Position numbers and translations under genes: made by a program
The notes under the pieces: model-generated
Told to the model about the DNA's origin: nothing
The model's input: only the letters and a program-made list of their open reading frames with translations
Databases searched by the model: none
From: Cryptomeria japonica
Taxonomy: Eukaryota; Streptophyta; Pinopsida; Cupressales; Cupressaceae
Length of the DNA: 64,000 bases
Assembly (NCBI RefSeq): GCF_030272615.1
Contig: NW_026728914.1
Coordinates: 361,001-425,000 of the forward strand
Reading direction: 5' to 3'
Shown here: positions 47,401 through 58,770 of the stretch, piece after piece
How the letters are laid out: the number at the start of each line of letters is the position of its first letter
How positions within the stretch are numbered: the stretch's first letter is position 1

Positions 47401-48815
47401 TCGTATGGGAAAGTGGCTTTCGATTGGGGGCCGCGCCCAAAGTGGCTGCTGGGTAACCCATCGAAAGTGAGTCTAATAAGTGATAACCTAACAGTAGATT
47501 AGAATGTAATCTATAAGTTAGATAATGTGCTTCACACATGGGACGAGTGCTAACATAGACTCGACATGCTGTGAGAAGGCCTGAAATGGCAAACCACAAT
47601 CCTTGTCTTCACAAGAGGATGTGTGGGTCCACATGAGGCTTGGATGGGCCGGAAGCTCAGATTAGGTTGCCAGGGTGACCTAGCGTATGGGGCCGGGACC
47701 TATGAAGACTTGCCATGGTAACCATACCAGGTTGTGTGATGACACTTGTCCCTATGTTCGCTAGTGTGTTGTCGTTTTGTCTTGTTAGGAGTACCTTTGT
47801 GGGTCGTCCTTTTGTCTCTACCCTTGTGAGTATCGGTTTCATGTTAGGCCTTGGGTGGTGATGACTTAGTTTTATGGATGCTCTCCTGGACCTTTGTATT
47901 AGCTTTGATTATGTTCAGCTGGATCCTGTTCTTTTCAGGGATCATTTATGTATTAATTGACCGATGCGATCGTGTGTATATTGTTTATGTTTCGCCTTGA
48001 TGGCTGGATTGTAATGGTGTAACCTCTTGTATTCTTAACTTTATTAATTATCAAAGGGGTCTTGCAGTTGAGCAGACCCAGAGATGTAGCCCTTTAGGGG
48101 TGAACTCCGAGATCATTATGGTGTTATGTGATGTATACTCTTATGTTTTCCTTATTCAGCTTTATCATGTATGAATAGCTTATGTTAGAATGGATAAGTG
48201 GATGAATGGAATTAACTTTAAATCTTTATATGTAGTTCTTTCTTGAATGTCATGTTGATTGAATGCATAAGTGGTTTAGATGAGATTTATCGTAGATGCA
48301 TGTATGTAATCGTCTTTTAGAATGCAATAAATTGGAGTATGGAAGAATGTATCTTAGAGTAATGGAATCTACTCAGTTGTTGTTAAGGAAACTAAGTATG
48401 CTTGAATACATCTCTTGGGTTTATGATGGAATTCTAGTGTGTTAGGATATTAGATGTATGGCTTGTAATTTTAAATGGAAAGCTTGAATGAAGATTATGA
48501 ATAGATCTTAATGGTTGAGTCATTGCTTGTGATTTATATTTCCATCTTTTGAAAGAAATTACCCTATTTTAGAATTATCTCATTATTAAGATAATCAGCT
48601 TATTGGATTAATTGTGTGAGTTAAGTGAATTGTGATATTTAAGTAATCTCGTTGGGAAACTCTTTAGGTGTTAGTAGATGTCTTCCGGTATGTAATCTGA
48701 ATCTTTGATATCATGTTGTATCTTAATGTGGTGTAACTTTTTTTAAAAAAAAATTTTGCACTCTATTCTTGTATTTTGGCTTAATCCCTTCGGGGTTTCC
48801 TAGCGGGGCATTACA
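44427..48815. mobile_element. Insertion 1 in the hAT transposase: probable 4.4-kb solo LTR
   Basis: It begins TGTAGTACCCC, ends GGGGCATTACA and is flanked by a 5-bp duplication, as an LTR is. I find no second internal copy of either end, no primer binding site, no polypurine tract at a boundary, and no gag or pol. The simplest reading is a solo LTR left by recombination between the LTRs of a Gypsy element, though 4389 bases would be very long. A GC-rich island stands at about 45895-46130. Alternatively it is a large non-autonomous element without recognisable coding. Confidence 0.65.
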
Positions 48816-49676
48816 AAGCCCCTATTGAGAGTGATTTGAGGGGACCCATTTTGTCTCAAATGGTGGATGATGTGAAGAAGGATTTAGACGAACAACACCA
48901 GATATGGAGCACTAAAGGTTGCACCATCATGATTAATGGTTGGACAGATAAGAAAAATAGAACTCTCCTTAATTTTCTTGTTTCTTCCACAGGTGATTGA
49001 TTAATTTTCGTTTCATATAGTCTTTAATTTTTTATTTTTTATCTAATGATTTACTAAATGATCATTGTCCTAGCTTTATTTTTTTATTTCAGGGGGCACC
49101 ATTTTCATCAATTCCATTGATGCCTCTACCCATTGTAAGAATGCCACCTACCTATGCGAGAAGATAAAGGAGGTGATTGATGAGGTGGGTGAGGAGAACG
49201 TGGTATAGGTGGTGACCGACAATGCAACAAATTTTGTTGCTGCAGGTAAACTTTTAACTACAAACTAATTTTCTTTCCAAATTAATTACAATCTTGTAGT
49301 TTGTACCTCCATTAATTACAATTTACAATGCAACAAATTATGTTGCTACGGGTAAACTATTGATGGAGAGGCACCCATCTATAGTTTGGACTCCATGTGT
49401 TTCTCATTGCATTGACTTCATGTTGGAGGATATTGGAAAAATCCGATGGGTCAAGAGATGTGTAGAAAGGGCAATAAATGTGTGCAAATTTGTATATAAT
49501 CATTCATGGGTGATGGCTCTTACGAGACAATACACAGAGAATAAGGAGTTAGCTCGTCTAGGAATCACAAGATTTGCCACAAACTTCATCACATTCCAGT
49601 CCATGCTTAGGTCTAAATTGGCCTTGAGATGTATGATTGTTGGTGAGAAGTGGTCTTCCTCGTCCTATTCTACCAC

Positions 49677-52600
49677 TGTAATAACCCACTATACTTAACC
49701 CAACAAAAATTTGACCCCTTTTTTCTTTTTTTCTTATATTTAATTATTTGTGTTTGATTCAATCGCATACTCTAGGCATATGTCCATTTGGATTAGGCGT
49801 TCATCCATCCAGGATGAGCATCTAACCATACAAGTTAGGCATCTATCCAATACAGGATAGGCATCTACCCATTCGGGGTAGGCATCTATCCAACTTGGGA
49901 TAGGAGGTGCTTTGGCCAGAGACTTAGACTCATCGAGACCATTCAGGTCCTGAGTCACTCACTAAGTACTACACTCCTCTAATAGGAGTGCACCGAAGTC
50001 GCCGTCCTTAGGAGAATCAAAATAACATAATGCAAGTTTGAATTCCGCCTCAGAATTTGGCTTAAAGCCTCGGGAAGTCAAGCGAATCCATATAGGATTC
50101 CTTCTGAGTATGCATTGAATTAATTTTTCTTTTATTACACTTATCTTTCAAATTAGGATTCTTCGCAATCCTTCTTCTTACCAAATCCTAGACCCCATCC
50201 ACAATCACCTAAGTATTAGGGACAATTTTGTCCCTAGATTGCCTACATAGCCATTTTGGCACAGCATCAAGGCGTAAAGTATGTAGTTCTATTTTCTAAT
50301 CTATGATTTAATGTAAACTGTTTGGTGGGTACGCAACCCTTTCTAGGGTCAATGTATCAGATAGTATCTCTGCGGTTGCTACCCACGATGGTAGCTCTTA
50401 AGAAAAGGATCAAGATGACCTATTGCTTGTGGCCTAAAACAACTAGATCCTAATACCTATCATAAGTGTCACCCTTGACCCAATTGTCAATCGTCAACAA
50501 CTCTTTCGAGATTAAGTCAAATTTATAAAAACATTTCACTCAATCAACCCTAAAGGGGTTTACTATGGTTTAACATAGTGGGTGTAAAATCATTTAAGGA
50601 TTATCTTATTAGATTATCGATCCAAGGGGGATTACCCACCCCTTGGATTTTAACTTCCAAGTGTCCCTTATTACTCCCTGATGATTTATAGGGATGATGC
50701 CACAGATGTCGTTGATGCAGCTTTATTAGGTGTTAAGTGCAGTAGTTCAACACAATGACATTACCTGTAAGCATGACCCAGAGGCACCGTAAATACTGAA
50801 TGCTGCTAGGTTTTTGTTTTCCAACTCCCTTTGCTTAGTTTTCTAACTAAGAGGCTATGAAAACTTTTAATTAGCATCATGCTTGAAACAATTATGAAAT
50901 GAACATGCATAATTAGACATTGCAAAGCTTAATTAATTGAAATAACTACTTCTATGGGATTCATGAACCACTTGAACAAAAATACCATCCTTCTACAACT
51001 AAATTATTTAATATTCAGAACTTGAAATATAACTTGCACAATAATGACAATTATGAAACTTGCATATTGATAATTAAACATGTAACTTGCATGAATATGA
51101 TGAAAATGTAACTTGCTCATCAATAAATGCAAATAATGTATAAGTAATTTGCATGATGCAAGAATAGTGTAGTTTACATGCAAGATTAAGCAATGTTATT
51201 TCTATCACGAGAATAATAAATTATAGAGTTACTAGTTCAAAATAAGCAATTAGTTTAGACATTAGACAAATTTTGGGTCAAATCATAATAATATAAATTA
51301 ATTGTTTTTAATGAATCTAAAGTACCAACTAAGTAACCCAATAAATCTCAAATAAATTGAAAGATTCCAATTATAAAATTAGATATAATTTAATTTACAA
51401 TTATAAATTTACTAAAGATTGATTTGGTAGTATTAAATAACAATGATCCAAATTATTTATAAATTTATCTAAGTTTAACTTTACTAAACTAAAATTCAAA
51501 TTAAAGAAAATATAAACAAATTCCAATTTGCAAATTAATATGTAAAAATCTAAATTAAGAAAAGACAAAAAAATTGATACAAAAATAATTTTAAAATGTG
51601 GCTTTTATTGCCAAGTGGGGAGTGGGGGCCACGAGTCCCATCACCACTGCGGACCTGTGGGTGCAAGCCTACAGGGATGAGGGGACAGCCGCGGGCCCCT
51701 CCACTCCCTCTACGGCCACTACCGTAATAGTGACTGCAGGGGTAGTGGAGAGTACAACTCCCCGACGATTATAATAACTCTGCACCCCCTATGTTTAAGT
51801 ATAATTTATTTTATAAATTTGTTTTTTTTGAAAACTACTTTATTTTATTTTTTTATCGTATAAGTTTAATATTGCAACATATATAACAATTTAAGAGGGG
51901 GTTATATAAAAATGATATTATAAAAATAAAAATAAGAATCTACTCACAGGTATGAAAGATAATAGAGAAAATTGTTTCAGATGTTTTCACGGGAGACCAA
52001 AAAGATACATTGTGCTTGAAATTGAGGCAAGCAATACAACAGAGAACTAATAGAGAACTAAATTACCTCAGAGATAGATAAATGTATAAATTTTGATTTC
52101 ATAGTGATCATATTCAACAAATTTGCCTTATGTTGAGATAAACATAAATTTTTATGATGAGTTTGTAAGGAAATTAATATTCACAAAGTGAGAGATTTCT
52201 GAAAAGAAAATAAATAACAAAGATAATATTTTCACAGGGAGTTTACACAACAATATTGAGAAAAAAATTCATATTTGAAATACTATTTCACATAGCGACA
52301 TTTCTCAATACAAATGATTATATGCATAGAGAAAGAAACTATTTACAGAGATAAAAGAATTTTGAGTTTTCAAAAAGGGTAGAGATGTTGAAAAACATGA
52401 TTTTTTCAGATTCAAGATTTTCTCTAGATTTCAAAAAGCAGAAAAAAATAGAAAGTCTGATTTCTTTCTTTTCTCTAAACAGATTAACAAATAAAAAGAA
52501 ATCTACATTTGTATGTTTGAAAAGTACTTTTATCAATGCATTTCTTTAATGAAAAATAGATTTTCCTTTCTAATTAATCTATCTGACAATTAAGAAATAA

Positions 52601-53278
52601 TTTCCTTTATAAAATTATATTCAAATAAAAAAATCGAAGAGGACATATTTCCTTTTGAAAATATAAAATTTACATAAGCAATTAGCGAATGCAAAGGGGG
52701 GGGGGGGCAAGGAACCTGGAGAAGCCTTTTGATGTTCAATCCTCTCCAAATCTTCAAGCTAGCCTTCCTTGATCCTTCCTTGCAAGCTTGGTGAAATTTC
52801 TTCAAAACAAACTTAACAATTCTACAAATGAAAAATACTACCAGAAAAAAAACTACTACTTGAGAAAACTTTTCCTCAAAAAAATAATCAACCCCCTCTT
52901 TTTGAAAATTGCATACAATATAGAGGAAAAGCCCCCTTAACTCCACTATCTAGAGAAATTAATTGAAAATGAGATTCTTTTTCTAATATTGGATCCATGC
53001 AAAATTGATTAATATCCTAGTGGGGGAGTTACATGCAAGGGAATTAAAGAATGAAGATTCTTTTTTCTCTAGAAGCTTCTGATTTCTCCTACAACATGTG
53101 TCATAATTGGAAATGAGAAAAATAAATAATGCCTATTTAAATTATATTCTCCAAGTGTGTATGTGGGTCCATTATTTAACCTTTTATAATATTTATTCAA
53201 CCATATTCAATAGCTCAACCACAAAAAGATATAATAGTAATTGTATCAAATCAAATGTGATAAAGGAGGGTTGTGACA
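49677..53278. mobile_element. Insertion 2 in the hAT transposase: probable 3.6-kb solo LTR
   Basis: It begins TGTAATAACCC, ends GGGTTGTGACA and is flanked by ACCAC (49672-49676 and 53279-53283). Taking it out rejoins the transposase frame. No coding domain, primer binding site or internal LTR copy is seen. Like insertion 1 it carries a GC-rich island in AT-rich surroundings (about 51600-51780) and similar end wording, so the two may be related families. The ends are near-palindromic, so the orientation is unclear. A run of 13 G at about 52697 is the longest homopolymer here. Confidence 0.65.
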
Positions 53279-54850
53279 ACCACCCCTGCAGGGAAAGATA
53301 TGGCAGATTGCATTTTTTATGAGCGAAAATTTTGGGTCCCTTGCGATGAGATAGTGAAGGTAATTTTTTTATAAATTCTACAATTTAACTTCATGTTTTA
53401 TAACTTATTATATGTATTCTCTTATTTGCTCATTTTTCTAAATTACACAATATTTTCAATTTTGTAGTTTGTTAAGCCCTTGGTGGTTTTGTTGCGATTT
53501 GTGGATGGAGAAAAGCCCGCAATGGGCTATATATATGAGGGCATGGATAGGGCGAAGGAGGGCATCAAATTCATCTATGGAGGAGATGAGAGCAAGTATG
53601 GTCCCCTTTGGGAGATCATTGATAGGAGATGGCATCATCAGCTTCATAGGCCCATCCATGCAGCAGACTATTATCTGAATCCGACATTTTGTTTTATCCC
53701 TTCCTTCAAGGTTGATGTGGAGGTCCTTAATGGGCTATACTCAATCATGGGGAAGATGAGACCTGCTGGTACTACTCAAATAAAGCTTATTCGAGAGCTA
53801 CAATTGTTCTCAGATGCACAAGGGGAGACCTTCTCTTGTCCTGTCGCCAAAGATGGTAGGACAACTATCATGCCAGGTAAAAATAAATTGTAAGGCTTAA
53901 TTTTAGTTTTATTGTATATTGTAACTTGTTAAATGAGTTCATGAGTGAGATTCATTTTATTCATTTTTCTCATTTCAAACTCAGATAATTGGTGTAGCTT
54001 TTTTGGCCCAACGACACCAAATATTCAAAAGTTGGCCATTCACATCTTGAGCCAACCATTCAATGCATTTGGTTGTGAGCACAATTGGAGTATGTTTGAG
54101 CACATACACTCCAAGAGGTGAAATAGATTATCTATGGAGAAGATAAATGATCTAATCTTTGTTCACTACAACCTTCGCCTGAGAATGAGAAAGAATGCAT
54201 TAGTTGACATCTCTCCTATCATTCTAGATGAGGTTGATCTTGAAGTAGAGTGGGCCAATGAGAGTCAGATAGATCCTGAGATTCTTGTAGTTGTCTTTAG
54301 TGATGATGACACTGATTGGATCGACCAGGTAGATATAGAGGCTGAGGCTATAGCCATGGTAGAGGAGCAGAGAGCATGAGCAAAGATAGGAAATACTGAG
54401 AGTGACACAGTTGTTTCTGATGTTAGTGAGCATGGCATGGTGTCATGGGGAGTGACTATGGCTACTGAATCATCTAGGACCTACCTTAAATGCCTTCACA
54501 GGGGGCCAGGGTGAGAGGGTGCATTATGATGATCATATGATGACATGGATTTTTTATTCCATGAGTTTTGTAATATTGTATACATTTGACAATATTTATA
54601 TATTTATGTTTGTTATTTCCTTCAGCTACAATTTGCATTTATGCTTATGTGATTGAGGTATACTTGTGTATGTAATCAAATGAGCTGAGTTTGATGATGT
54701 TATTGTGTCTTTGAGGTGTATTCAATAAAGGGTGCATGAAACAAGTTTTAAATCTTTAAACATCTCTAAATTTCTTGAGTTTTTCACTTTTCCGAGTCCA
54801 GCGGAGCCGAGTCTGGAATCCAGCGTTACCGAGCAAGGCTGGAATTTGAC

Positions 54851-55312
54851 AGTCACCCCTGCCTGTCATATGAATTTTTTATGATGGTTTAGTCATTCTA
54901 AAGCCTTTCATTTTATGTTTTTAAAAAAATGTTAAGTGTCAAATTTTTTTACTTTGTGAATAATTTAATATAAATTCTTTAAGCTTCACAAAATTGAAGT
55001 TCCAATAAAATTCAATTGCCTTGCTCTAAAAAGAAATAATTTCATACAAAAAAATTGTAATAATTTAAAAAACAATGATAAATTAGTGATGCACTAAAAA
55101 AATTGTAAATTATAAAAATAGAAACTATTTTAGATTTTTTTATTACAATATTAAAAACTATTAAAAAATAAATTGACAAAGTTTCTTAATTTATATAAGA
55201 AAAAACATACTAAAAATTCATATACAAATAATATAAAATTAGAAACAATTATATCTTAATCGTATCATTTTAAAATATTCTAAATAAATTCATATGTTTA
55301 TAATAAATGTTG

Positions 55313-55314
<2 letters not shown>
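54851..55314. other. Unassigned AT-rich sequence between the hAT element and the TNL remnant
   Basis: I see no coding sequence or clear repeat, only poly-A/T-rich sequence leading into the microsatellite. Confidence 0.3.

Positions 55315-55367
<53 letters not shown>
55315..55367. repeat. (TA)n microsatellite
   Basis: A pure TA run of about 26 units, the longest microsatellite in the window. Confidence 0.95.
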
Positions 55368-55369
<2 letters not shown>

Positions 55370-55420
55370 ATATATATTATCTATTATAATTTTTTACGGC
55401 TTATTAATAATTTGAAGTGT

Positions 55421-55746
55421 CATATATACAGTTGGTGAAAAAAATAGGATGTTGATACATACGGTCCACTAATTTTATATGGTCTAAAAGTACAAGAACG
55501 ACTATCAAATTCCAGGCCTGGTACCAAGTCCCAGGTCTGAGTCCGATTCGATACCGTCTACTTATTGACTGGTCTCTCCAAATCATATATACAGTTTGTG
55601 AAAAAAATAGGATGTTGATACATACGGTCCACTAATTTTATACGGTCTAAAAGTACAAGAATGGCTATCAAATTCCAGGCCTGGTACCAAGTCTCGGGTC
55701 CAAGTTTGATTCGATACCGTCTACTTATTGACCGGTCTCTCCAAAT
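55421..55746 (-). repeat. Tandem duplication, 163-base unit, at the 3' end of the TNL remnant
   Basis: 55421-55583 and 55584-55746 are about 95% identical by eye, each starting CATATATACAG and ending GGTCTCTCCAAAT. The duplication lies at and just beyond the end of the TNL reading frame, and makes the same 60-residue tail appear twice in two ORFs. Confidence 0.9.
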
Positions 55747-56581
55747 CATAGTATATAAAAATATAGTATATAAAAAAAGACTACATCCTGCCACCATAAT
55801 CAAGGCATCTACACTCTCCATATTCATAATTCTCTCTAAGTGGCTGGAAATGTACTCTTTGATTGCTTGACCTTTCCTAAAACCCGACTGAAAGCCCAAT
55901 TCCATAGATAATACTGTTATTAATATATAAGAATTCCAATATTTGAATGCAGTGTGTTCAAAAATTGCCCCTATCATTGCCATTCCCGAAGACTGGCTTC
56001 GATCTTGCGATTCATACAGAGCTGTCATTGAAAAATAGGTTGTCCCTCCACAAACATACCTTTTACCCAGTATAGTCTTGCCCTTCAGCCACTCCCACTT
56101 TTTCAATGCTTCTGGCACACTTATATCACTTGACTTCGAGAAGCTTTGGTCTTTAAAGTGCTCCAGACAAGATTCAAGATCCTCATAAGGTTGAAGATCC
56201 ACATGGAATTCCAAACTGTCGACATCAATTTTCTTATTAGAAGGCCAACTCAGTTTGATTTCCTCTAATTGTGGGGGCTCTCCCATGCTTGGAAGTCCTT
56301 TCATATTGTCATTGTAGAGTAGATGGAATACCTGTAATTCATGGCAGCCACTAATCTTAGGGGGATCTCCAACCCTCCAGCAATTATATAAACTTAGCTT
56401 CTTTAACTTCCTTAGCAGTGAGAAGTGATCCAGGCGGATTTTCACTAAAAATATTCAACACTTCCCGCATCTTTCTCTCGACTAGTCTGGCTCCAAGGAT
56501 CTCGGGATACAAAATGGTAAGTTTAATATTTGTTAAGTGTAAGCCATGGAAATAGGGGCTTGGGTTTATCTGCATCCACAC
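55558..56581 (-). pseudogene. TNL resistance gene remnant: C-terminal LRR part
   Basis: On the minus strand, LRR-like segments (LRKLKKLSLYNCW, PPKISGCHELQVFHL, LPSMGEPPQLEEIKLSW) run from about 56440 to 56240, followed by a C-terminal domain of about 190 residues. A hydrophobic stretch (ALIMVAGCSLFLYTIFLY, about 55830-55770) could be a membrane segment. A frameshift near 56445 separates this frame from the upstream one (56581 to about 56400), which begins MWMQINPSPYFHG. The LRR array, NB-ARC and TIR that should precede it are absent here; the TIR lies 1.7 kb upstream beyond element F. The last 50 or so codons lie in the duplicated 163-base unit and may not be original coding. Confidence 0.75.
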
Positions 56582-56658
56582 ACACCCACCAATTTACATT
56601 ATTTTAAAACCAAACAAATAAAACCCAATCATATCATATTTATAGCCCCAACTAATAA

Positions 56659-57282
56659 TGTAAGGCATGAGTATTATGGGGATATAAAGATTATATTGTG
56701 AGCCCGGATTTATAAGGGCCATTGTTTTTAAAGGGGTAGGTTTATTTTAGAAGATTTATATGTTGTAAATAGGGGATATGGTTGATTTTCTAAATCATAT
56801 GGTTTTAAGTCATATTGGGTAAAATTTGTGTATAAAAGGAGGGGTAAGTTGTGAGCTAGGTAGTAGTGAATTGTGAGGAAATTGGGAGAGAGTTGAAGAT
56901 TGGAGATTTGGTGAGAAAATTTCTTTTGGGTGTTTGATAGTGAATGGTTTATCTTTGTGCATTGGGAGCTTAAATTCAAGCTTGTTGTATGTGGGAGAAG
57001 GACTTTGTAATTCATTATCATCCAAGGAGAGATAAGGAGTCTTTGTAACCATTTTCTGGAGTTGAATCAAGGATCGACCACTCCATTGGAGGGACTCGAA
57101 GACGTAGCCAATTGGTGAACTCCATTATCAACTTGTATTTTGTCTTCTCTCTTCTTTCCCTCTTCTTCTCAATCTATCGTTATTTAATTATTATGTTTAT
57201 TTAAACAATTTGTAATTTTAAGACCTTCATTTAATCGTTGCAAAATTTAACATCTCACGTGCAATAGTCATAGATCCTAACA
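56659..57282 (+). repeat. Element F 5' LTR
   Basis: It starts TGTAAGGCATGAG and ends CCTAACA, ten bases before the primer binding site. A strong TATA box (TATAAAAGGAGGGG) is at 56831. The left edge rests on the TG alone, as no partner LTR is present. Confidence 0.6.
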
Positions 57283-57292
57283 TCAAATCAAG

Positions 57293-57304
57293 TGGTATCA
57301 GAGC
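57293..57304 (+). other. Element F primer binding site (initiator tRNA-Met)
   Basis: TGGTATCAGAGC, complementary to the 3' end of initiator tRNA-Met, 28 bases before the gag ATG region begins. Confidence 0.88.
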
Positions 57305-57331
57305 TTGTTTGACTAGTGTTTGCAGAGGTGG

Positions 57332-58240
57332 ATGTTAACGCGATCTAAGAGCCAACGCGGTGAAGGCACATTTGCAGAGTATAATCCCGAGATCGGTAAA
57401 CGAAGGATCTTTCCACTAAAGATGTCAGAAATTGCAACTGAACAAGAATACCGAGAGCTCAATGAAAGAGATTTTCAGAAATCTTTTTTTGAAATGAAGA
57501 CTATGATAGAAGTGCTCTACAAAGAGAGGCAAGAACGAATGAAGCATGAAAAAGGAAAGTCATCGAAGGACCATGGAGATCGAGAGGATAAAGAAAAGCG
57601 ATCGAGAGATGGTGATTCACCACCAAAAACTCCTCCATCTCCTTCTCCTCCTTCTTCCCCTTCTTCTTCTTCTACTTCTATTAATCCTTTCAAGAGCACA
57701 TCTAAGCCTGTAATTAAATTGGATGTAAAATTTGAATTACCTAAGTACTGTGGGGAATTAGATGCTGAAAAGTTAGATGATTGGGTCCAATAGGTAGATG
57801 TGTATTGTAAGATACAAGGCTTAGTAGAAGATGCCTCTAGGATCTAGTTAGCCACTCTCCGGTTGGGAGGAACAGCTCTCACTTGGTGGGAGAGTAGGTC
57901 TAGGGCAGAAAGTGCTTGCCATGGTAATGTCGGTATGACTTGGATGGAATTTGTTGCTGCTCTCAAGAAGCAGTTCTACCCTTTGGGTCATATGCAACAA
58001 TTGACAATGAATTGGCAAACCTTTAGGCAATCTAAGGGTCTGTCTGTCCAAGATTACACCCATGAGTTTAGAAAACGGGCTATTGCTTTGAATGTGCCAT
58101 TGTATACTTAGGATACACTGCTTGAGTACATAGGTGGTTTGCATTCTTACCTAAGACATTCTATTTTGATGTTGAATCCTAGTAATTTGGATGAAGTTAG
58201 TGTTCAAGCCACACATCTAGAGTCCAAGGGTAAGGGTGTT
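57332..58240 (+). pseudogene. Element F gag, truncated
   Basis: ATG 57332 opens a frame with a charged N-terminal part, a Lys/Glu/Arg stretch, a Pro/Ser run (about 57618-57690), then retrotransposon gag (FELPKYCGELDAEKLDDWVQ, LGGTALTWWESR, FRQSKGLSVQDYTHEFRKRA). Three TAG codons interrupt it (57791, about 57845, about 58109), each where Gln is expected. The frame reaches LESKGKG and is then cut by the TIR sequence at about 58240. Gag of this type is found in Gypsy chromoviruses, but no pol remains to place the clade. Confidence 0.82.
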
Positions 58241-58767
58241 GGAAGTATATGCCAGATTTCCTTCACAATATCATCTCTAAACTTCACTTCGTCATCATTT
58301 TCCTTGAAATTTATCCCATTAATTCGCCGTATTAGTTCCAAATCTCGGAGCCATTCAGCTTGCTTTTTCTCGGATATCTTCAACTGTTTCCACTTTTCAT
58401 TCTCTAGCTTCGTGTCTTTAAGAGCATCTGGTGAAATCTGGAAGAACAAGGGTAAAATATTGAGATTGGGATTTGTACGGGTTCTGTCTCTTGCTTCCAC
58501 ACAAGCAGAGAGTTCCAGCATGGGCCATTTTGATCCGAGGAAATCCTTCGATAGGAGTAAAACTGCTACTTTACATGTCCTAGCGGCTTCGAATATATGT
58601 GAGGGGAAATCTTCTCCCAATGGCAAACTTTCACGATCTTGATCAAAGAAGCAGGTTATGCCGTGATTTGTTAGGTCTCTGTGTAGCTGCCTAATAAAAA
58701 TTTTCTGCTTACCGCTGTGACTGAGAAATATATCTTTAGCCAAAACCTTTTGTTCATGATCACTATT
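58240..58767 (-). pseudogene. TNL resistance gene remnant: TIR domain
   Basis: On the minus strand a 175-codon open frame encodes an apparently intact TIR domain: KDIFLSHSGKQK (box 1), FFDQDRESLPLGEDF, CKVAVLLLSKDFLGSKW then PMLEL (including the conserved Glu of the NADase site), and LPLFFQISPDALKD. The frame is open from TAA 58770 with no ATG before the TIR, so the true start exon lies upstream or is lost. It ends EIWHILP where element F begins. TIR domains of plant resistance proteins cleave NAD+ on activation. Without NB-ARC and LRR this one cannot work as a sensor, but the domain itself has no internal stop. Confidence 0.85.
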
Positions 58768-58770
58768 TTA

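Larger units (their letters stand above)
43619..54379 (+). pseudogene. hAT transposase (BED zinc finger, DUF659, dimerisation domain), interrupted
   Basis: ATG 43619 opens exon 1. A BED-type finger (CTFCKTIFH...H, about 43710-43800) is preceded by TAA 43691 in place of a likely Gln. A frameshift lies near 44070. Intron 44251-44366 (GTGAAT...GACAG). The next exon is cut at 44427 and resumes at 48821 in frame (GFKA/PIESDLRGP). Intron 48993-49092. Then the DUF659 core, with GCTIMINGWTDKKNRTL and VVTDNATNF; TAG 49206 breaks it. After about 49349 the frame MERHPSIVWTPC to WSSSSYS is cut at 49677 and resumes at 53284. Intron 53341-53467, further introns, then the C-terminal signature HNWSMFEHIHSKR (about 54080-54120) followed by TGA. 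The frame stays open to 54379. The family is clear; the gene is inactive. Confidence 0.85.
42836..54850 (+). mobile_element. hAT-superfamily DNA transposon, split by two LTR-type insertions
   Basis: The transposase exons (BED finger, DUF659, C-terminal dimerisation region) are spread over 43.6-54.4 kb and read as one spliced gene once the insertions at 44427-48820 and 49677-53283 are removed. That leaves about 4 kb, a usual size. Clusters of CGAGT/ACTCG motifs mark both outer zones (42838-42985 and 54795-54835), as expected for subterminal binding sites. I could not identify the exact terminal inverted repeats or an 8-bp target duplication, so the ends are approximate. Confidence 0.75.
56659..58240 (+). 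mobile_element. Element F: Gypsy retrotransposon truncated after gag
   Basis: A probable 5' LTR (56659-57282), primer binding site (57293-57304) and most of gag (57332 to about 58240) are present. Protease, pol and the 3' LTR are missing. Gag runs directly into the TIR coding sequence of the TNL gene on the other strand. F therefore lies exactly where the TNL gene's NB-ARC and first LRRs should be. The loss was probably a deletion reaching from inside F into the TNL gene. Confidence 0.75.

Noticed and set aside
52690-52712. Run of 13 G as a polypurine tract of insertion 2
   Set aside because: No TG-starting LTR copy follows it, and no coding region precedes it.
42836-54850. 8-bp target duplication for the hAT element
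   Set aside because: I compared the flanks of the CAG/CTG-type candidate ends and found no matching 8-mer, so the exact ends are left open.
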